From positions 1 through 35,951 of the forward strand of contig JAAVYR010000021.1 of assembly GCA_022791255.1 (NCBI GenBank): a stretch of DNA of 35,951 bases, read 5' to 3'. Source of the DNA: Peptococcaceae bacterium. Its GTDB lineage: Bacteria; Bacillota; Dehalobacteriia; UBA4068; JAAVYR01. Position 1 is the first letter of the stretch, and each line of letters starts with the position of its first letter. The notes under the pieces were generated by a model that saw only the letters and a program-made list of their open reading frames with translations, did not search any database and had not been told where the DNA came from. The position numbers and the translations under genes were made by a program. Below, in pieces: positions 8,467 to 14,117 of the stretch.

Positions 8467-8503
8467 ACTAATTGCACTTAGGGTGTATATCTTATATGCA
8501 CTC
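8447..8503. repeat. Long imperfect palindrome upstream of int
   Basis: Arms of 19 bp (8447-8465 and 8485-8503) match at 16 of 19 positions around a 19-bp centre. It overlaps the rightward -10 box and probably the integrase promoter, so it could be a regulator or excisionase binding site or an RNA hairpin. Confidence 0.6.
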
Positions 8504-8557
8504 TTTTGAAATCTCCTTATCCTGTTGGCGCAGGGTAGGGGGATTTTTTTTATTTTT
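8473..8557 (+). ncRNA. Predicted small RNA of about 85 nt
   Basis: Bounded by a sigma-A-like promoter (8438-8466) and an intrinsic terminator (8510-8556). The RNA would fold a small hairpin GUGUAUAU/AUAUGCAC (8483-8501, loop CUU), then the 15-bp terminator stem. It contains no good RBS or short ORF. If a leftward int transcript starts to the right of it, the two would be antisense. Predicted from signals alone. Confidence 0.4.
8510..8556 (+). terminator. Intrinsic terminator, rightward
   Basis: A 15-bp stem (8510-8524 with 8531-8545; three U-G pairs, loop TTGGCG) is followed by a T-rich tract to 8556. The wobble pairs only form in the rightward RNA (they become A-C mismatches leftward), and the leftward side has no T run, so it is direction-specific. 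Confidence 0.7.
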
Positions 8558-8598
8558 ACCATTTTGCCGAGGTCGGGAAAATGGGGTTATGCTGAAGA

Positions 8599-9756
8599 TT
8601 AAATCCAATTAACTAAATCGCTTTCCCTTAAAATAACAATCGGAAAACCCTTTTCTTGAAACTCAAGAGCTTTGGCTACTTTGCCGCCGTAATTTCCGAA
8701 TTTCCAGTTGTCGCTGCCGGCACCTCCAACAATAAGAAAGTCTGTTTTTGATGTTAAACCGTCCTTGCATTGTCCGCCTTTAGCTATAATTTTTTCAGCA
8801 ATTTCCTTTTTGCTTCCTGTTTCAAAATTACCAGTGAGAACAAAGAGCTTGTCTATAAAAGTGATTTCTGGCTTGTTTTCTTCGCAATCAACTGGGTTTG
8901 TAAATTGCTTCAACAAGGAAAGCATGTTGTCTTTTTCTTCTTGCGTAATGATATTATCTTTTAGAATATCATTACATAACCCTGATATTTTATCAAAAGG
9001 GTAGTAGCCAGTTAAATGTAAATGCTTGTCAAGCCAGTCTTTGAGGGCTAATACTTCAGCTGTTTCTACTGAATTATCAGCAATGATTTCTTCTGCAAGA
9101 TTTTTTAGGTGTTGCATATCAATCGTGTCGTTTGTGTAGTTGGTTACAAAATGGTGGGGAATAAAGGTTCGGGTTACCTTCAGCTCGCTAAACAATTTAG
9201 TCGTTACATCTTTTTTAGCGATAAAATCGTATAGGTCATCGCAATCATTTCTTTTAAGTATCTCTATGACGATTTCAGCAACTGCTAAGGCATCGTCCAA
9301 AGCGTTATGATGATTTTTTATATCCACATTGTAATATTCGGCTGCTACTTCTAAATTATTGCCTATAAAGGCTTCTTTTGCCCCTCTGTGGGCAAGATGA
9401 ATGTTATCTATGTAAACAAAATCCTGTATGGTTCTATCATCATATGCTTCGAGAGAACACATAAGTGCCGACATATCAAATTGGGCATTGTGAGCAATTA
9501 CATAGTCAGACTCATCGAAGTATTTCTCTAGTACATTTTCCCAAATTTTATCAAAGGTATCAGCATCTTTTACCATTTCACTTGTGATGCCGTGAATGGC
9601 GATATTTGCTGAGGAAAATTCATCGGTAGGTGGCTTAACCAAAAAATATTCTTGCTTTTCAATCGTTTGGTTGGTTACGGCAACAATCCCGACAGCGCAT
9701 ACGCTATCCATATTTCTATTTGCTGTCTCAAAGTCAATTGTAATAAAATCGTACAT
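8599..9756 (-). CDS. DnaQ-like 3'-5' exonuclease fused to a BRCT domain
   Basis: A 385-aa protein. Residues 1-170 are a DEDDh exonuclease: ExoI D8 and E10 (TIDFETAN), ExoII D94 (AHNAQFDMS), ExoIII H150 with D155 (HHNALDDA). Residues about 302-385 form a BRCT domain (KLFVLTGNF, IAEKIIAKGGQCKDGLTSKT, DFLIVG). The linker is helical. The fold implies single-strand or DNA-end trimming, with the BRCT domain binding nicked or 5'-phosphorylated ends or another protein. It is read leftward with repressor and protease, so it is probably expressed in the lysogen as an accessory gene (repair, defence or immunity) and not as replication machinery. RBS AAAGGAG precedes the ATG. Confidence 0.88.
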   Translation of the reverse strand: MYDFITIDFETANRNMDSVCAVGIVAVTNQTIEKQEYFLVKPPTDEFSSANIAIHGITSEMVKDADTFDKIWENVLEKYFDESDYVIAHNAQFDMSALMCSLEAYDDRTIQDFVYIDNIHLAHRGAKEAFIGNNLEVAAEYYNVDIKNHHNALDDALAVAEIVIEILKRNDCDDLYDFIAKKDVTTKLFSELKVTRTFIPHHFVTNYTNDTIDMQHLKNLAEEIIADNSVETAEVLALKDWLDKHLHLTGYYPFDKISGLCNDILKDNIITQEEKDNMLSLLKQFTNPVDCEENKPEITFIDKLFVLTGNFETGSKKEIAEKIIAKGGQCKDGLTSKTDFLIVGGAGSDNWKFGNYGGKVAKALEFQEKGFPIVILRESDLVNWI

Positions 9757-9823
9757 CGTCTAGTCTCCTTTGCATTTTGGTTCTAATAACCAGTATAATG
9801 CAAATGCTTAAAAGATTGGTGTT

Positions 9824-9831
9824 TTCGACAA
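9824..9831. repeat. TTCGACAA box downstream of the ImmA-like gene
   Basis: One copy of an octamer that recurs three times upstream of the same gene (see 10505-10558). This copy lies 3 bp past the gene's stop codon. Confidence 0.45.
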
Positions 9832-9833
9832 AA

Positions 9834-10505
9834 TTAGACATCGGAATTTTTATATTCTTCTGGAATGCATTTTTTGCAAGGGGAATATCCTTTATCTTTA
9901 GCTTCTTTGATGGTGAGCCAAACAATACCTTCATTATCTTTTAAATAGTCACAACCAATATGATAACGGTAGCCGGTAGCGGTGATGAAGCATTCAGTAT
10001 TATCAATTTTCGTTGCTTCTAAATTACTTATATGGTTTATCAAAAAATAGGTCGAGCCTATTAATGCAAAACCGGCTAAGATGCTGGTTAGCAGGATGTT
10101 TCTTTTGATTAGTTTGTTTTTATCGTATTTATAAATAGATGAGGCAAAAAAATTGGCCTCTTGCTCTTGTTCTAATGTGATGGCAAAGTATGTATCTTGG
10201 TTTTTATGATGTTCCAATACCAGATGGCCAATTTCATGTAAAGCCAAAAAGACCTTTTCCTCATAATCAAGATTTTCTCTAATAAAAATGAGTCGTTGTC
10301 CCTTTCTTTCAAAAGAGAAGGAATTTACTGTTTTTGCGTATTCAGCTTCATCAATAGAAGATAGAATGCTGTCATCATTCAGATTTTCATCATTATAAAA
10401 ATAGATGATGTAGTCCGTTTGTTTTAGTAGATTTGTAAGGAAAATAGGGTAGTCAATTTGCTGTAAGAATTTCTTGACTTCCTTTTTAATTTTTGTTTTG
10501 TTCAT
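9834..10505 (-). CDS. ImmA/IrrE-like metallopeptidase with membrane segment and C-terminal zinc module
   Basis: A 223-aa protein. Residues about 30-125 are a gluzincin domain with H90-E91-x2-H94 (HEIGH) and a probable third ligand, E117 (QEANFF). A transmembrane helix spans about 136-156. Residues 175-215 form a small Ada-like metal-binding module with H182, C185, C210 and C213 (YHxxC and GYSPCKKC). ImmA-family proteases cleave XRE/CI-type repressors to trigger induction. The gene lies 55 nt downstream of the repressor, the classic immR-immA arrangement, so the repressor is the likely substrate. The membrane helix and zinc module are unusual additions and could make it sense the envelope or the outside. 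RBS AGGAGG. Confidence 0.85.
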   Translation of the reverse strand: MNKTKIKKEVKKFLQQIDYPIFLTNLLKQTDYIIYFYNDENLNDDSILSSIDEAEYAKTVNSFSFERKGQRLIFIRENLDYEEKVFLALHEIGHLVLEHHKNQDTYFAITLEQEQEANFFASSIYKYDKNKLIKRNILLTSILAGFALIGSTYFLINHISNLEATKIDNTECFITATGYRYHIGCDYLKDNEGIVWLTIKEAKDKGYSPCKKCIPEEYKNSDV

Positions 10506-10558
10506 TGTCGAACCTCCTAAATAACATAGTTACTTAGCGTTTCGACAATATTCGACAA
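10505..10558. repeat. Three TTCGACAA boxes upstream of the ImmA-like gene
   Basis: Copies lie at 10505-10512 (inverted, between RBS and start codon), 10541-10548 and 10551-10558 (direct, exactly 10 bp apart, one helical turn). With the copy at 9824 they bracket the protease gene. They differ from the CI operators, so a second regulator may bind them. Confidence 0.5.
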
Positions 10559-10560
10559 AA

Positions 10561-11067
10561 TCATTTTGGTAATTTCTGGGATTTCTGTTCCTCTATCCAT
10601 TTATCTAGCTTAGCAAGTTCCTCATCTGTAAACTCATGGATTTTATTTTTACCGCCATAAGCAATAAGAAGAGCTTGCCGTTGGGCCTTTTCCTTGACCT
10701 CTTGTAATGCTGCTTCAAACTTTTCATCTTGAATTTTTTGTTTTTCAGATAAATCGTCGATGAGATTATTGACGGTTTGCTGGTTGTCGGGAGAAAGTTT
10801 TTGATATTTTTGGAAATGCTTATTTAGAAAAATAGTATCATTGGTTTTGTTTCTTTCTTCTACTAAGTCTGATTTGGAAATACCAAAATAATTCGCCATA
10901 AGTTCTATTTTATCAATTCGAGGGTAGGTTTTTGCATTTACCCAGTCAGAAAAAGTAGGCATTTTTATTTTTAAGGTATTACATATTTCTGTTTGTGTTA
11001 CATCATGTAAAGCCATATAGTAGCGTATATTTTCTGCCATGATTTTTTTATTGCCTAAATCACTCAT
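10561..11067 (-). CDS. CI-like XRE repressor
   Basis: A 168-aa protein from the ATG at 11067, which has AGGAGG eight bases upstream; the longer frame to 11187 runs through the operator region and is not used. N-terminal HTH_XRE at about 10-65 (DVTQTEICNTLKIKMPTFSDWVNAKTYPRI). The rest is charged and helical (probable dimerisation region). No Ser-Lys LexA-type autoprotease is seen. Inactivation is therefore likely by the ImmA-like protease encoded next, or by the antirepressor at 18091. It is divergent from the Cro-like gene, and its own promoter carries an operator in the spacer, implying autoregulation. Confidence 0.9.
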   Translation of the reverse strand: MSDLGNKKIMAENIRYYMALHDVTQTEICNTLKIKMPTFSDWVNAKTYPRIDKIELMANYFGISKSDLVEERNKTNDTIFLNKHFQKYQKLSPDNQQTVNNLIDDLSEKQKIQDEKFEAALQEVKEKAQRQALLIAYGGKNKIHEFTDEELAKLDKWIEEQKSQKLPK

Positions 11068-11088
11068 TTCCCCACCTCCTATGATTGT

Positions 11089-11117
11089 ATTATACGGTAT
11101 ATCCGAAAAAAAATCAA
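11089..11117 (-). promoter_or_regulatory. Leftward repressor promoter
   Basis: On the minus strand: TTGATT (11117-11112), 17-bp spacer, TATAAT (11094-11089). Operator 11093-11107 lies inside the spacer, so repressor binding would occlude RNA polymerase. Confidence 0.75.
11093..11107. promoter_or_regulatory. Operator O1
   Basis: TACGGTATATCCGAA fits the 15-bp pattern TTCGGT-N3-ACCGAA with two mismatches; it lies in the repressor promoter. Confidence 0.65.
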
Positions 11118-11133
11118 TAGAAAAATAAAAAAA

Positions 11134-11148
11134 TTCGGAAAAACCGTT
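11134..11148. promoter_or_regulatory. Operator O2
   Basis: TTCGGAAAAACCGTT, three mismatches to the pattern. It overlaps the first two bases of the -35 box of the rightward promoter. Confidence 0.65.
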
Positions 11149-11175
11149 GACATTTCGGTAAAACCGAATTACAAT
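11147..11175 (+). promoter_or_regulatory. Rightward early promoter
   Basis: TTGACA (11147-11152), 17 bp, TACAAT (11170-11175). It drives the Cro-like gene and the early genes. Operators O2 and O3 overlap it. Confidence 0.8.
11154..11168. promoter_or_regulatory. Operator O3, perfect palindrome
   Basis: TTCGGTAAAACCGAA is a perfect 6-3-6 palindrome located in the spacer of the rightward promoter. Confidence 0.75.
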
Positions 11176-11203
11176 ATAATTGAGCAAAGGAGGTGAATGT
11201 GTT

Positions 11204-11452
11204 TTGAACGAAAAACGAATTTTACCTAAAACTAGAATGACACTAAAAATGGCGAGGGAGATTTCGGGTTATACCCAAAAAGAAGCAGCTGACCTCATAG
11301 GGGTAAGAGCTGATACTCTTGGCAATTACGAAAGAGGAAAAACCTATCCCGATATACCAATATTGCGTAAAATAGAGGAAGTATATGGTATTCCTTATGA
11401 CCAGATTATTTTTTTACCCCTTGACTTCGGTTTAACCGAATATGGTGCGTAA
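11204..11452 (+). CDS. Cro-like XRE regulator
   Basis: An 82-aa protein that is almost entirely one HTH_XRE domain (SGYTQKEAADLIGVRADTLGNYERGKTYPDIPIL). The TTG at 11204 is preferred, as AAAGGAGG lies about 10 bases upstream and the frame has no ATG there. It is first in the rightward transcript and is expected to repress the CI-like gene during lytic growth. Its last codons contain a perfect copy of the CI/Cro operator (11426-11440), so coding sequence doubles as a regulatory site. Confidence 0.88.
   Translation: MNEKRILPKTRMTLKMAREISGYTQKEAADLIGVRADTLGNYERGKTYPDIPILRKIEEVYGIPYDQIIFLPLDFGLTEYGA
11426..11440. promoter_or_regulatory. Operator O4 inside the Cro-like gene
   Basis: TTCGGTTTAACCGAA is a perfect 6-3-6 palindrome identical in both arms to O3, 272 bp downstream of it. 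It could support DNA looping, act as a roadblock, or control the small gene at 11487. Confidence 0.7.
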
Positions 11453-11486
11453 TCTATTTGATTAAATAGAGCTAGGAGGTGAGCAT

Positions 11487-11678
11487 ATGGACGATGTTCG
11501 AGATATTAGCAAAAAAATCAAACAGCAAGAAAAAGAGATAGAAAACCTTCAATGGTCTGTTGGTAATCTAAGAAGTGAAAATGAGAAGCAGCAAAGAGAA
11601 ATAAATAATCTGTATTGCGGTGGGATTTTGCTAGCGGCATCTTCTATTATCGCAGCGCTAAATATTGCATCACGTTGA
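11487..11678 (+). CDS. Small coiled-coil membrane protein
   Basis: A 63-aa protein: residues 1-41 form a heptad-patterned charged helix (KKIKQQEKEIENLQWSVGNL) and residues 43-60 a C-terminal membrane segment (CGGILLAASSIIAALNI). It has a strong RBS (AGGAGGTG). The last 32 bp overlap the 3' end of the leftward gene at 11647-11967, so the two membrane-segment codings are antisense to each other. The function is unknown; tail-anchored proteins in this position may act in immunity or superinfection exclusion, but nothing in the sequence proves it. Confidence 0.7.
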   Translation: MDDVRDISKKIKQQEKEIENLQWSVGNLRSENEKQQREINNLYCGGILLAASSIIAALNIASR

Positions 11679-11967
11679 AAAAGAGGGAGGTTGCGGTGGC
11701 GATTGCCCAGAGTATATCTTTTTTGCTCCATTTGGGATAAAGCCAGTTTAACCCATCTAGGGTTAATTTAGGATTACTAACATCCATAACAATTCTTCCG
11801 GATGCCATTTTGGTGACTTTTATTCCTGTGATGTATTTTTTCTCATTTGCAGCGAAATAGATACACTCTCGACCCAAGTCGTCTAATTCTGGTATTTCTT
11901 GGTTGATGAGAATATATTTCATAATTCTTTTCATTTCTTTTTCTGAAGTTTGTCGTTGATTGGCCAT
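11647..11967 (-). CDS. Small protein with winged-helix-like body and C-terminal membrane segment
   Basis: A 106-aa protein from the ATG at 11967 (MANQRQTSEKEMKRIMKYIL). Residues about 10-75 alternate helix and strand and end in a KLTLDGLNWL motif, recalling YjcQ-type phage winged-helix proteins; the match is weak. Residues 85-105 are a C-terminal hydrophobic segment (ILWAIATATSLFFNVMQYLA). It has its own extended -10 promoter and opposes the early transcript, so it may be expressed in the lysogen. RBS AAAGGA. Confidence 0.6.
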   Translation of the reverse strand: MANQRQTSEKEMKRIMKYILINQEIPELDDLGRECIYFAANEKKYITGIKVTKMASGRIVMDVSNPKLTLDGLNWLYPKWSKKDILWAIATATSLFFNVMQYLALR

Positions 11968-11991
11968 AATTAAAAATCCTTTTTGATTTTT

Positions 11992-12000
11992 ATTATACCA
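11992..12000 (-). promoter_or_regulatory. Extended -10 promoter for the leftward small gene
   Basis: On the minus strand TGGTATAAT gives the TGN-TATAAT extended -10 (TATAAT at 11997-11992); no good -35 box is seen. It lies about 25 bp upstream of the start at 11967. Confidence 0.5.
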
Positions 12001-12024
12001 CAAACGGTTAGGAGGTGAGACAAG

Positions 12025-12342
12025 ATGAAAAAGACCTATATAGAAATCATTAAAAAAATGGTAGAGATGGGTATTGATAGACAATATCTTGCAGAGAGAC
12101 TTGGCAAAAGTATTACTTATGTTAATGCTCGATTTGACGGTTCTTTTAGCTGGACACTAGATGATATGTATCAGTTGGCTGTTCTATTTCAAATTCCAGT
12201 GGAACAAATAATTGACTATTTCCCACCGCGGCCGGCATTACGGAAGGCAAAGGATTTAGATAAAAATCTTATCTTTATAACTCCATTAAAGAAACCAGAA
12301 CCGGTAATCGAAAGCGGGGTGTCTTGGCGGTATGATGCGTGA
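12025..12342 (+). CDS. XRE-like small regulator
   Basis: A 105-aa protein with an N-terminal helix-turn-helix (VEMGIDRQYLAERLGKSITY then VNARFDG) and an extended helix bundle ending near residue 65 (LAVLFQIPVEQIIDYFP), typical of small XRE proteins. The C-terminal 40 residues are proline-rich and appear unstructured. RBS AGGAGGTG. It is probably an early regulator or accessory Cro-like protein; the target is unknown. Confidence 0.75.
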   Translation: MKKTYIEIIKKMVEMGIDRQYLAERLGKSITYVNARFDGSFSWTLDDMYQLAVLFQIPVEQIIDYFPPRPALRKAKDLDKNLIFITPLKKPEPVIESGVSWRYDA

Positions 12343-12381
12343 TAAAAAGAAACAGCCCTAACCAATGGCCAGGACTGTTTC
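12342..12381 (-). terminator. Leftward intrinsic terminator
   Basis: Inverted repeat GAAACAG/CTGTTTC with inner CCT/AGG pairing (12349-12381) is followed, on the minus strand, by TTTTTATC. It faces against the early genes and may stop antisense transcripts before they enter the switch region. Confidence 0.5.
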
Positions 12382-12475
12382 AAAAGAAAATTGTTTGCGG
12401 GTAAAGATTAACATACCAAAGCGGTATTCGTCAAGGTAACAATGTCTGATTTTATTGAAAGGGGGTAAGGATTAG

Positions 12476-12580
12476 ATGGAATTTAAAAGAAAAGTAGCTC
12501 CGGCTGTTCCAGAACCGAAGCTACACGGAAAAAGTAAGAAAAACTATTTCACTGAAAGTGTACCACGAAAGGAAGGGTAA
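12476..12580 (+). CDS. Small hypothetical protein, 34 aa
   Basis: MEFKRKVAPAVPEPKLHGKS begins this short basic, proline-containing ORF. It has a purine-rich RBS (GAAAGGGGG) and ends 6 bp before the next start. An internal imperfect stem (GTAGCT/AGCTAC) is present. The function is unknown and coding is uncertain. Confidence 0.4.
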   Translation: MEFKRKVAPAVPEPKLHGKSKKNYFTESVPRKEG

Positions 12581-12586
12581 AGTCAA

Positions 12587-12826
12587 ATGGAAGATAAAGA
12601 AATGGATTTCCAAAGGACAGTTGCTGATTTTAATCGGGCTGTAGACGAATATACTCAATTTCTCCGGCAGCGCATAGAATACTGGGAGCGCAATAAGAAA
12701 GCTGCAGCGTTTCTATCAACTAGCGGTCAAGAAAAAATATCATTAGATGTATTAGATACGGCCATTATCGTGTTTGGCGGCGGTATGGTAGCGCTTGCGG
12801 CCTTTATGGTTATGATATTGAGGTAA
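12587..12826 (+). CDS. Small tail-anchored membrane protein
   Basis: A 79-aa protein: amphipathic, charged N-terminal helix (DFNRAVDEYTQFLRQRIEYW) and a C-terminal membrane helix (IIVFGGGMVALAAFMVMIL, about residues 59-78). The layout matches other phage early tail-anchored proteins of unknown role. Good RBS (GAAAGGAAGG) and close spacing to the next gene support it being real. Confidence 0.65.
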   Translation: MEDKEMDFQRTVADFNRAVDEYTQFLRQRIEYWERNKKAAAFLSTSGQEKISLDVLDTAIIVFGGGMVALAAFMVMILR

Positions 12827-12842
12827 AAGGAGAGACGCGTAT

Positions 12843-13088
12843 ATGACAGATGAAGAAAAAAGACAGTTTGAAATTCTCAAGGAGGAGCTTATCAAGTATA
12901 TCTTTTTGTGCCGTAAGCTGGAGCAAGAATTGCAAGGCTCTCGGCAAGGCACAACATATTGGTATGAACAACACGGCATAAAGGCTGAAAGATTAAAGAA
13001 AACGATGGCGCTTTTAAGAGCATTTGGTTGTGATATTGCCAATGAAGATGATTTGGATAAGGGGGACGCAGCATGTCCTACCGCTTAA
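12843..13088 (+). CDS. Small hypothetical helical protein
   Basis: An 81-aa charged helical protein (MTDEEKRQFEILKEELIKYI) without a recognisable domain. RBS AAAAGGAGAG. It overlaps the next start by 16 bp, as in a tightly packed early operon. Confidence 0.65.
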   Translation: MTDEEKRQFEILKEELIKYIFLCRKLEQELQGSRQGTTYWYEQHGIKAERLKKTMALLRAFGCDIANEDDLDKGDAACPTA

Positions 13089-13309
13089 ATAGGTTTCAGC
13101 CGCCTGAAGACCTAACGGACCAGGCTATCAAGCTGAATAATCTCTACTATAAGCGCCTAGATATGCTGGAAGAAATCCGGAAGCTAGAAAATAGCCTGGA
13201 TGAAGCGAACCAGACAGAGGCTCGGAAAATCCGGGAAGAAATAGCGGTATTGCAGGAAGAAGCCTGGCAGTTAGAAAGACGAATGGATGATATGGGGTGT
13301 TCACCATGA
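13073..13309 (+). CDS. Small coiled-coil protein
   Basis: A 78-aa protein, almost all predicted coiled coil (LEEIRKLENSLDEANQTEAR followed by KIREEIAVLQEEAWQLERRM). RBS GGGGGACG. The stop overlaps the next ATG by 4 bp (ATGA). Unknown function; possibly an oligomeric accessory of the recombination proteins encoded after it. Confidence 0.65.
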   Translation: MSYRLNRFQPPEDLTDQAIKLNNLYYKRLDMLEEIRKLENSLDEANQTEARKIREEIAVLQEEAWQLERRMDDMGCSP

Positions 13310-13521
13310 ATAAAAGCTTAGGCGGCTGTACCAGATACCGTAAAGGTTGGCTGAATATAGAGGTGGGGCTCCCGGAAAAAGAGCCGGTTTGTCATTGGTG
13401 CCGGTTTATGAAATGGGAAAGCGGCGTTGGCAGGGGCTATTGCGCCGTTACCCATGAGTATTTGGTGGCGCCGGAAAGAAGAATAGGGGACAAGTGTCCC
13501 ATAGAATGGGAGGAAGCATAA
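13306..13521 (+). CDS. Small cysteine-containing phage protein
   Basis: A 71-aa protein with C-x2-C (VCHWCRFMKW) followed by C at GYCAVTHEY and a final C in GDKCPIEWEE, suggesting a zinc-binding fold. The ATG at 13306 is chosen because it forms the ATGA overlap with the previous stop and has GGGGTG upstream. It lies directly before the replication gene at 13522, a common place for such proteins in Bacillota phages. No named family recognised with certainty. Confidence 0.65.
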   Translation: MNKSLGGCTRYRKGWLNIEVGLPEKEPVCHWCRFMKWESGVGRGYCAVTHEYLVAPERRIGDKCPIEWEEA

Positions 13522-14106
13522 ATGAGCTTAGTTGTAAAAGAAAGCGGAAACACGGAATTTGAAATTATCCCGGAAGGGACATTTATTGCGACTTGCGTGG
13601 GCCTTTATGACATTGGCGCTCAATACAGCGAGAAATACGACAAATCCACGGATAGAGTCATTATTTCCTGGGAATTGCCGGAGGAGACTTATGAAAACGG
13701 CGCCGGAGAAGAATTACCAAGGATTATTTCTAATACCTACACGGCCTCTTTAGGGGAAAAGGCGAACTTGCGCAGGGATTTAGAGGCTTGGCGTGGACGA
13801 GCTTTTACAGAAGATGAATTAGCCGGCTTTGACCTGAAAAATATTCTTGGGAAACCCTGCATGATACAAGTGGTACATAAAAAGAACGGCGAGCGTACCT
13901 ATGCCAATATTAAAGCCATTATGAAGCTGCACGCTAGCGTTCCGGCGCCGGAAATTGCCAATGAACCAATCTACTTCGACATGGATGAAGAAGGCTGGGA
14001 AATGAAACTGGAAAGGCTGCCGGAATGGGTGCAAAACAAAGTGAAGGAAAGCCTTACTTACAAAGAAAAAATGGGACTTGTTGAAGAAAAACCGTTTACA
14101 GAATAG
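13522..14106 (+). CDS. Phage replication-associated protein (NGO0469/DUF669-like)
   Basis: A 194-aa protein with the pattern PEGTFIATCVGLYDIGAQYS, DRVIISWELPEE, NTYTASLGEKANLRRDLEAW and GFDLKNILGKPCMIQVVH, an OB-like beta-rich fold. Members of this phage family sit in replication modules and are annotated as replication-initiation or ssDNA-binding proteins. The C-terminal 30 residues are acidic and helical, as in ssDNA-binding tails. It precedes the HNHc nuclease and the replisome organiser. The family name is recalled from pattern, not searched. Confidence 0.72.
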   Translation: MSLVVKESGNTEFEIIPEGTFIATCVGLYDIGAQYSEKYDKSTDRVIISWELPEETYENGAGEELPRIISNTYTASLGEKANLRRDLEAWRGRAFTEDELAGFDLKNILGKPCMIQVVHKKNGERTYANIKAIMKLHASVPAPEIANEPIYFDMDEEGWEMKLERLPEWVQNKVKESLTYKEKMGLVEEKPFTE

Positions 14107-14117
14107 GCGGTGACATA

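Noticed and set aside
8560-8590. Hairpin CCATTTT/AAAATGG after the exonuclease-BRCT gene as its terminator
   Set aside because: On the minus strand it is followed by an A-rich, not T-rich, stretch; it may be only a structural element.
11068-11187. Extended N-terminus of the CI-like repressor (start at 11187)
   Set aside because: The extension runs across both promoters and the operators, and the ATG at 11067 has an ideal RBS.
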